64,000 nt of DNA from contig NC_134509.1 in the NCBI RefSeq assembly GCF_027942865.1, positions 17,076,017 to 17,140,016 of the forward strand, in the 5' to 3' direction. This stretch comes from Odontesthes bonariensis (Eukaryota; Chordata; Actinopteri; Atheriniformes; Atherinopsidae). Position numbers and translations under genes: made by a program. Under the pieces are notes generated by a model that was given only the letters and a program-made list of their open reading frames with translations, did not search any database and had not been told where the DNA came from. Below are positions 56,774-64,000 of the stretch, one piece after another. Within the stretch, counting starts at the first letter, position 1; each line of letters starts with the position of its first letter.

Positions 56774-57416
56774 GGCTAACAGACCCCATCAGTCAATCTG
56801 TGGAAAGAATGTGATCATTAGTTGAACAGTGGGTGCACTGCAGTCGGGCATAAGGAAGGAAATTTAGTAATTTTTCAGTTATAATTACAATGGTGCCAAA
56901 AACATAACATATAAATATTTTTTTCTTCTTTTCGACTTTGAAAATTCCAACACAAAGACCAAATAACATGTGCAACATTTCGAACGGCGCAAATTATATT
57001 TCCATACAGTCAGCCACTCCAAACTAATGTTTCCAGAAGCGTTTGTCCATTCAAGTCTTGAAGTAACTCCCGTGTGTCTTTCTAATCAGTGACTTAATAT
57101 CAGAAAGCAGAGACGCTTTTTTTCAGGTGGATTTCCTTTCAAAATGTCTTGGAACAACACACTTTCACACGTTATAATGGTGTGTCAAACCTGAATCTGT
57201 AACTATGGAATCAAGACGACTGTTTCCCAGAACAGCTGATGGACCTGTTGTTCATTTCGCCTTTAAATAATCAATGATAGCTGACTATCACAGCGCCGAT
57301 TTTCCATTGCGAGCCCAGTAACTAAAATGCTTTTAAAAGTTCAAATGCAACACTTACTCAGTCCTAAGACAAATTATGATCACTATTTATCAAGAAAAAT
57401 ACTCAAAATCACTCAC

Positions 57417-57600
57417 CTCAGATTGCAGACTGAGATGTTTAGGTACCCCCTTGTTGTTTGCGACTGTGTTAAAATTTCGGCGTGCTTCCCGTCATATTCA
57501 GATAGACGAAACAATATAAACCAATTGAACACCAACCAAGCGTCCTCAATCCTCCAAGGAGGATCATTGTGCGCGCAGCAGCGAAGCGCACAACCTTTGG
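57417..57600 (-). other. Predicted non-coding 5' exon of the NPY receptor gene
   Basis: Read on the minus strand, a strong donor (CTGAG/gtgagtgagt) lies at 57417/57416 and a strong acceptor (ctttccacag) ends at 56798, just 24 bases upstream of the receptor ATG. This implies a 619-base leader intron. The upstream limit of this exon is a guess from the rise in GC/CpG content. Confidence 0.45.
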
Positions 57601-57800
57601 CTCTGCGCACTGCGGTCCGTTTGGCATTGAGGGTGCCGTGGAACTGGGAGAGAAAGATGAGGCGGGCTCAGCAACACGGAGGAAACGTGTCTTCCACTGA
57701 CGACAATGTCAAATCGAGAACTGAATGCATTTGCATCACAATGGCTATTGGGGTCGAGTTTGGAGCGAGTTCGGAATGTCCACGCTGTGCCAGTGACAGG
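57550..57800 (-). promoter_or_regulatory. GC/CpG-rich probable promoter of the NPY receptor
   Basis: This short stretch is clearly richer in G+C and CpG than its AT-rich neighbours and contains GCGC-type boxes (for example gtgcgcgcagcagcgaagcg). It lies directly upstream of the predicted leader exon. No TATA box is identified with confidence. Confidence 0.35.
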
Positions 57801-57849
57801 AAAAGCTGCCGGAAATCTCGGTAAACAATGTAAATATTTAAAAGTCATC

Positions 57850-60469
57850 ATACGAGCTGTTTAAATCACAAATAACACAAATGCAGTGCATCACTATCAG
57901 TTTATCAGCCTGTTGTCTCTGTAGTTCAAGCCCACTGTAGATGTGCCACTACCGATCAATACATCAGCAAATGACACACAATAAGTCTGAGCTTATGGAA
58001 AATATTTTGTTAAAGATTTTAGGAATATTTCATGTCCGGCCCTAACATTACAACAAGAGTGAAGCGCACGTATTTAGCATGAGTTTGTCAGTTAAAATGA
58101 CAACCCACTCATCTTAACTATCATGTTTTTTTCGGATCATGTTCCAGAAGCCAATTAAAATGTGTCCTTCCTCATAAGAAGCACTGTCCCAACTGTAATT
58201 ATTTGCAGCCCTTCCTTCACAGAAGACAGAAATATAATCTTTGCCCATTTAGATATGACAGAGACGACTGGAACTTTACCCCAAAACACAATTTGATTGT
58301 CTTTTCTTTCAATTTTGTACTTAATAGGTGAATCTCAAACTTGGACATCTGAAATCCACATCAAATGAAGTTGCTGTGTTACAGAGAGTGTTTCTTAAAC
58401 TGTTTTAGTTGGAAAAAAATATCAAAACTGCCCATTACAGTGACACACAGACATTTAATTTACCTTCAATTAACCAAGAAATAAAAACTCTTGAAATGGC
58501 CAAGACAGATGGAAGCTCATGTGAGCAGGAATAACAAAACGAAAACACATCATTTTCAATTTAATTGCCTATATTCATGTAGATTACATATAGCTAAATT
58601 ATAAAACATCATAGAAACTATAAACCTCAGAGTACAGCATCACCACAGTAAGTGCAGTCCAAACAGATGCAGAATGTTCAATCATAACATTTACCATCAG
58701 ACATGTTAACTTCTAGTATGTTTCCAATTCATAAGATATATGAATAAAGTAGCCAACGTTAGAATTGACCTTGCTGAACAACATCAGAGAGGTGAGTCTA
58801 ATGATCACAGTTTACAGAAATTACATGATCAATTGAGATGGTGATGTTGGGTCAACATATTTATTCACAAATCAGTAACTAATAAACAGATATCAGCAGT
58901 ATCAATTCACCACATTTCTTCTAACCTGTATGCCAGCACAGTTATTACATTCCTTTTCAAAGGGCAATTTCACTGTCATGATTGGACCTTATAAGGAAGC
59001 AGTATGTTTGGTTAGCTAGCTTTTCAGCATCAATTCTGCTGCCATGGCAAGATGAAGCACTATAAATATTTCTACAAGTCTGAAATAGGAGCTGTCTACT
59101 CTGAGTTGTGTATCATGTGCCTGTTACAGATGATGATCATTTTACTGTGACGGCACGTTGTACAACATTAAAATGGCTAATAGTATGGCTCATGGTTGTA
59201 ACAAATGATATGACTCCCTCTTACAAGATCTTGAACATATCCAGGAAAGCCATCCAAAAAGGGCAGCTGTGCTTCAGGTGTTGGAGAGGGTTGTTCACTG
59301 CTCAGTTCCTGATCCTTCCAAATGTCAAAGTGTCTCTTGTTAGCTCCATGTGAATGAGAAACATGAAGCACTCAGTAGAACTAAGATGGTTAAAAGGTGC
59401 AATATAAGTGCAGATGATCCAAGAGAATTCCTATTGTTTAGTAGCGGAGTGAAGGAAGGAGTAGCAGGGGTAATGCCTACGTTTTTCTTATTTAAAATAA
59501 TATTAGCAGGTACTCTGTAACTATCTTTTTGCAGTGGCAGGTTTTACTTGTCCCTAGTCTGTATGGTCTCAAGTGAAGTATTTCATTCTTACACATTATG
59601 TAAAGAGACAGTTACCGTGGGTAGTCTGTTTTGCTTAGTGACAATGAGAAATTGCAGCTTGATGTGCACTGTTTGTCATCCATTTCATACTGTTTTGCCC
59701 CTGGTTAGTACCAGAAGTAATAACTTGATTACCACTATCATAAAGCAAGATAACCCATGGCCATTAGATAATGAGCTGCTGTCGAGCAGCCTTCTTGGCA
59801 AACACCCACGCATCACCCACAGATGGTGAAGTAATGAGAAGAACCAGGAAACCCAGAGCAAATTGACAAATTGTTGACATGTCAACAGTGTCCACAGGAT
59901 CAGGAGGTGGAGCTGAGCATAAATGATGTCCTGATTAGAATATTTCTGCAAAAACAGTTTGCCACCAATGACATACTTCCATTCTCAAAAGAACTTCTGC
60001 TCGGCTGCACAACTTATTTCAATGCCATGAAATTACACTTAACCGCTCTTTTTGTTGTTCAAAAGCATCTAGGGGACATAACAAATTACAGAAGAAAGTG
60101 CAAGCAGTTTTATTAGAAACTGAATTATTCAGATATATATAACAAAGAAAAAGCTGTGAATCTTTTGAGCTGCCTCATGTTTCACTGTGCCTATCGGCTG
60201 GATGTTAACTCTGTTGAGTGTTGTTGGACAGATTTAGCGTACATTGTTGGGAATCAACCAGAATTCATTTCCTCGTTTTGCACTTAATCGACCCTACAGA
60301 GAGTAATAACATCAACACTGATGCAACAACACAAAACAATCTAAATTCAGATCTCTTTGGGACAATCTGAAGTAAGTGGGACGTGTCTAATGTCGGATCC
60401 AAACATCAGCACTATGCCTGCTTTGTCTCACCAGTCATTCACGGTCAAATCGTTGTGCTTCTCACTGTG
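57850..60469. other. Region without recognised gene
   Basis: AT-rich sequence with short frames only. No splice-linked coding potential or named repeat is evident until the hAT element at 60478. Confidence 0.5.
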
Positions 60470-60717
60470 GTATTGACTAGGGCTGGGCGATATATCGATA
60501 TTTAAGATATAATCGATAGATTTTTAAATAAGATATGGAATTAGACCATATCGCATATATCGATATTGTTCATATTTGCGCTGTAATACTTGCTTCAGGC
60601 AAGCCGTTGATCAGAGCTCTCTGCACTGCTTCCCTCGCTCCGGCTCCGCCCCTCCTCTCTCATGCACAGAGGGGGGAGGGGGGAGGGGGAGGAACACTCC
60701 GGCACTCTTAAACAAAC

Positions 60718-61106
60718 ATGGAGAAGGCAACAACACCTGCGGAGCATACGGAGGAGAGCCCCTTGGTTGGTAAAAGAAAAAGCAGTGGCTCAGTCATTTG
60801 GAGATGGTTCGGATGCAAATTGTCAGACGAGCAACAAAACCAAGCTATATGTAGAGAGTGCCATAAGCACATTGCAGCCAGTGGTGGAAGCACTACGAAT
60901 CTTTTTTATCACTTAAAAACGTGGCACAAAGTGCAATATGAAGAGTGTGTGAAACTGCGCGCTGCAGCAGCCACAGGCACAAGCCGTCCCCAACCTGACA
61001 AAGCTCACTGCAAGCTTCATTTTCCCGCTGTGTGCCGTATGAGAAGAAAAGCGACAAGTGTCCTTTCACATTGCCAAAGACATGGTCCCTGTTGCAACAG
61101 TGGAAC
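60718..61106 (+). pseudogene. BED-finger exon of the outer hAT transposase
   Basis: From an ATG, the frame encodes SVIWRWFGCKLSDEQQNQAI, then CRECHKHIAASGGSTTNLFY HLKTWH in pieces. That is a BED zinc finger (C-x2-C ... H-x4-H) of ZBED/hAT type, which binds element ends. The frame is broken by the inner insertion at 61107. Confidence 0.75.
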
Positions 61107-61450
61107 CAGTGGCGTAACTCCCATTAGGCAAACCTAGGCATTTGCCTAGGGCCCCAACCAAATCTGTCTTTCATAGGGGCCCCCAAATCTGACCGTCCCA
61201 GCCAAAGTAAATACACAAAAAAACTAATGTTAATTTGTTACTTATGTAAAGTAAAAAAACATATTTCTATGAAAAAAAAAACAGACATATCAGCATAACA
61301 CCGAACTAATGCCTAAATAATAATTGTCCAAGCACACATGCCCCCATCCATTGTGCATTGGACTAGTCCAGAATATGATGACGTAGCAATGTGCGACATA
61401 ACGTGATTTCAAATCAAAGCGAGGGAACTGTATGCGACTCGGTGAAAAAT

Positions 61451-61535
61451 GAAGCGGAGTTATGATAGTGGTAATGCTAAAAGAAAGAAACGGACAGAGA
61501 ACAAAAGAATTGCAGATGCACTGCTGAAAAAATGA
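61451..61535 (+). pseudogene. N-terminal scrap of a hAT transposase (inner element)
   Basis: From ATG 61451 the frame reads MKRSYDSGNAKRKKRTENKR IADALLKK and stops. This resembles the basic start (KRxxESGxAKRK) of hAT proteins that carry a TTF-type zinc finger. Nothing after it is intact. Confidence 0.45.
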
Positions 61536-62325
61536 GAGAATGAGACCTGATAAAGGGCAGGAAAAGCACATGAAGAAGAGATGAGTGAGACAGGTGTGAA
61601 GCAGAGGAGCTTGAAGGCAAACCAGGGACACAGATGAAGAGGAACAGGGATACAGACAGAGAAAAAGAAGATAGGGAGAAAGAGAGAAGGTAATCATTCA
61701 AAAAACATTGATACTTGACTTGGATATTTATTTATAATGCTATATTTATTTATAATGCTCCATGATTGACCAGAGGTCCGTTTCAGGAAGCAGGTTTAGT
61801 GAAAACTCTGAGTTGGTTAACCCTGAAATGAGGGAAACCCTGAGTTTTCCGTTTCACAAAGGGAGGTAACTCAACCCCGAGAAAGAGGGCTAACTCTAGC
61901 CTGTTTCACAAAGAGAGGTAACTTAACCTCTCGGCCAGTTACCGTAGTAACAGACTCTGAGAGACTCTCAGACGCGCGAAACTGCCATCCCAGTGCGAGG
62001 GAGTGTTTTTTTTTTTTTTTTTTCAATGCGAGTGAGAGCGTGCAGGCAATACAATAACTATAATAATAACTCGTGCACCATGCGCGTTTCGACTGCGCCG
62101 GCACGAGAGAGAGAGAGAGAGAGGGGTGTGGGGAGAGGTGTGAAACCTGTGCGTATGTGTCCAAAGCGATGCTCTGTTCAACCAGCGCTCAGGGCGACTG
62201 CTGGTCAGAGGGCGCGCTGATTGGTTTAGTCAGCAAAATAAGCCAATAACCTTCGGTGTGGGAGGGCTTCGATTTACACTCTGACAGTCACCTAAGTTAC
62301 CACTCAAAACTGTGCATCCTGCCAA

Positions 62326-62515
62326 ATGGCAGAGGGTGAATCCCCGAGTAAAAAACGAAAATATAAGACTCATTTTACAGCAGAATATACTAAAGTATAC
62401 CCATGTCTAGTGAAGGTTAGGAATGATGACACCGTGCGAGGTGCACTGTATGCAATAGTGACTTCAGTATTGCCCACAGCGGACTTAATGACTGTAAAAC
62501 ATGTGGAGGTAGGCT
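62326..62515 (+). pseudogene. Degenerate zinc-finger exon within the inner hAT
   Basis: MAEGESPSKKRKYKTHFTAE then YTKVYPCLVKVRNDD opens the frame. The neighbouring frame reads CTVCNSDFSIAHSGLNDC, a BED-like finger, so a frameshift separates the two. A possible donor (GTGGAG/gtaggc) follows. It may belong to a third element nested in the inner hAT. Confidence 0.4.
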
Positions 62516-63345
62516 GAACGCGCCATCATCTGCATTTTATTTCTGTTGGTTAAATGCTGTTATAAAATAAAGCAAAACGTATCAAAGACTTATTTAAAGC
62601 ATCAAACACATTTAGTTACTAAATTGTGTAGGCCTGTATCTAACTAGCCAGCTACAGTATCTAACTATCTATATCCAGCCTGTCTAAGCCTTTTAAAAAA
62701 TCCCCAATTTACTATGTTGATATATTGTTGTTATTCTGTACACATACACTCACAAAATACTTTGGCAGGCTGGCCTTTGAGGGAGGGCTTTACTTCTGGG
62801 ATAATGCTGGAATTTTGTAAAGTGCTGGGAAGTCCTCAAATTTCTAAATCATTCCTATGGCTTGATTTTGCTTTCAAAGCAAACACTGAACCACTGTTAT
62901 TCCTGTCCACACACAAAATCTTTTCGTTGGTCCTTTCATTGGTAAATGTAAATGGTGGTTTTACTCATGTCCATTTTGTATTTTAGTTCTGTTAAGCATA
63001 AGATCATTTAGTATCTCTGGCAGTGAAAACATTATTTGATTTTCACATGTAACTTACTTGTGTCATGGAAATTCTAATCTCTCTCTCTCTCTCTCTCGTT
63101 TGATCTGAATAATAAACATATAATTTTGGCAAATGCTGGAGAAATCTGAAACTGATTTTACTGTGGAGAGTTGATACCATTGTTAGTGGCTGTGCAGTAT
63201 TGGTTTATTGCGATTCTTTAATCTCAATTTAAAGTAAGGGTATTGGGATGGTAATTTGTTTTATGTGTGTATTTAAAAAATGAGGGCCCCATGTCTATAT
63301 TTTGCCTAGGGCCCCAAAATGGCTAGATACGCCCCTGAGTGGAAC

Positions 63346-63620
63346 AGGTCGGGTTCAAAGAGCTAATTAAAAAGCTGGACCCGAGATACGAGCTTCCCAG
63401 TCGGAACTATTTTGCACGAGAAGCACTGCCGCAAATGTATAGTGAAGTCAGACAGAACGTTGCGGACCGGCTCGCTAACGTCACCCATTTTGCGTTGACC
63501 AGCGATATGTGGTCAAGCAGAACCTGTGCGAACCTTGTATGAGCGTGACAGTTCACTTCATGCAAGACTGGGAGATGAAAACAGCTTGGCAACTGGTTGA
63601 GACTGTTCAGAGAAGCTATT
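63346..63620 (+). pseudogene. Outer hAT transposase, catalytic-region start, broken
   Basis: The frame encodes GFKELIKKLDPRYELPSRNY, then FALTSDMWSSRTC, the region with the first acidic residue of hAT (ZBED1-like) catalytic domains. It runs into a stop at 63540, and the next frame continues with SVTVHFMQDWEMKTA-like sequence, showing a frameshift. The remaining 300+ codons and the dimerisation domain are absent. Confidence 0.7.
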
Positions 63621-64000
63621 AAGTTAACAAAAATAAACAGGTAATCTCAAGCTGATGTTTAAAAACGTTTTTCTTAAACTGAACACTTTATTTTGTTATC
63701 TCTTTATATATAAATGCTGCCCTCAGAAAAAGATTTACCTATTTTATTTTATAGGCTAATTTTATTTAAGATATTTTTTTTATTTAAATGTGCACCTTAC
63801 GGAGCTTTGTTATACAGTGTTTACAATTTATAGTGAGTTTTCAATAAAACTACTCGTATTTGGCTTTGACTTTGACTGAGCATTTCATTTCACAGCTCTC
63901 ACTTTGCGGAAAAAAATATCGGGATATATATCGTATATCGATATTCAACCTAAATATATCGAGATATGACCTTTGGTCCATATCGCCCAGCCCTAGTATT

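Larger units (their letters stand above)
61099..63345. mobile_element. hAT transposon (inner) inserted in the outer one, perfect 8-bp duplication
   Basis: Identical AGTGGAAC at 61099-61106 and 63338-63345 flank ends CAGTGGCGTAACTCC (61107 on) and, reversed, CAGGGGCGTATCTAGCC (to 63337). CAGNGGCGTA is a classic hAT terminus. The 2231-base body keeps only decayed coding scraps. Confidence 0.88.
60470..64000 (+). mobile_element. hAT transposon (outer), interrupted, target duplication cut by window end
   Basis: Terminal inverted repeats TAGGGCTGGGCGATATATCG (60478 on) and, at the right, CCATATCGCCCAGCCCTA (to 63995) enclose 3518 bases. The left flank GTATTGAC (60470-60477) begins with the same GTATT seen after the right end before the window stops. 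Transposase pieces lie at 60718-61106 and 63346-63620, split by an inner hAT. Confidence 0.85.

Noticed and set aside
57327..57824. 165-codon plus-strand frame
   Set aside because: It lies antisense to the predicted NPY receptor leader exon and promoter, and has no recognisable domain.
1..64000. CRISPR arrays, operons, bacterial-type regulation
   Set aside because: The sequence is clearly vertebrate nuclear DNA. The regular repeats seen are microsatellites.

Overview
The window is vertebrate nuclear DNA, almost certainly from a ray-finned (teleost) fish. It has intron-rich genes with GT-AG splice sites, compact introns, many CA/GT microsatellites, and a load of short DNA transposons (hAT- and piggyBac-type), tRNA-derived SINEs and LINE tails of the kinds common in teleost genomes. 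No gene is prokaryotic or viral.

Positions 1251-29901 (+) hold the 3' part of sorbs2 (sorbin and SH3 domain containing 2, ArgBP2/nArgBP2). I could chain 27 coding exons with one unbroken reading phase from the first exon seen to the TAA stop at 29899-29901. Together they encode about 2191 residues: a SoHo domain, several long proline-rich cassette exons, the large neuronal nArgBP2 exon (17092-18927) and three C-terminal SH3 domains. The start codon lies upstream of the window. The probable 3' UTR runs to about 32.1 kb.

Positions 34536-48413 (+) hold a complete pdlim3 (ALP, actinin-associated LIM protein): 7 exons, 315 residues, with an N-terminal PDZ domain, a Zasp-like motif and one C-terminal LIM domain. 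Its first intron (34629-43361, 8.7 kb) is full of repeats: a teleost MITE, a LINE 5' fragment, a hAT element with a SINE inside it, and a tiny LINE tail with perfect target-site duplications. The SORBS2-PDLIM3 pair is also adjacent in human (4q35) and is an ancient linkage.

Positions 55688-56773 (-) hold an intact, intronless coding region for a neuropeptide Y receptor of the Y2/Y7 subfamily, convergent with pdlim3. A strong splice acceptor just before the ATG and a strong donor at 57416 imply a non-coding 5' exon next to a GC-rich presumptive promoter.

Positions 60478-63995 hold one hAT transposon with BED-finger transposase pieces. It is split by a second hAT (61107-63337) with perfect 8-bp target duplications. 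Regions at 48.7-53.1, 54.2-55.7 and 57.9-60.5 kb show no recognisable gene.

Sorbs2 and pdlim3 products both act at actin-anchored structures (Z-discs, stress fibres, adhesion sites), so the two large genes are functionally related neighbours. The NPY receptor is a separate neuroendocrine gene. I found no undescribed biological system. The most unusual signals are a long GT microsatellite serving as the pre-acceptor tract of the second SH3 exon, the very large in-frame proline-rich exons, an altered zinc-finger spacing in the nArgBP2 exon, and the nested transposons.
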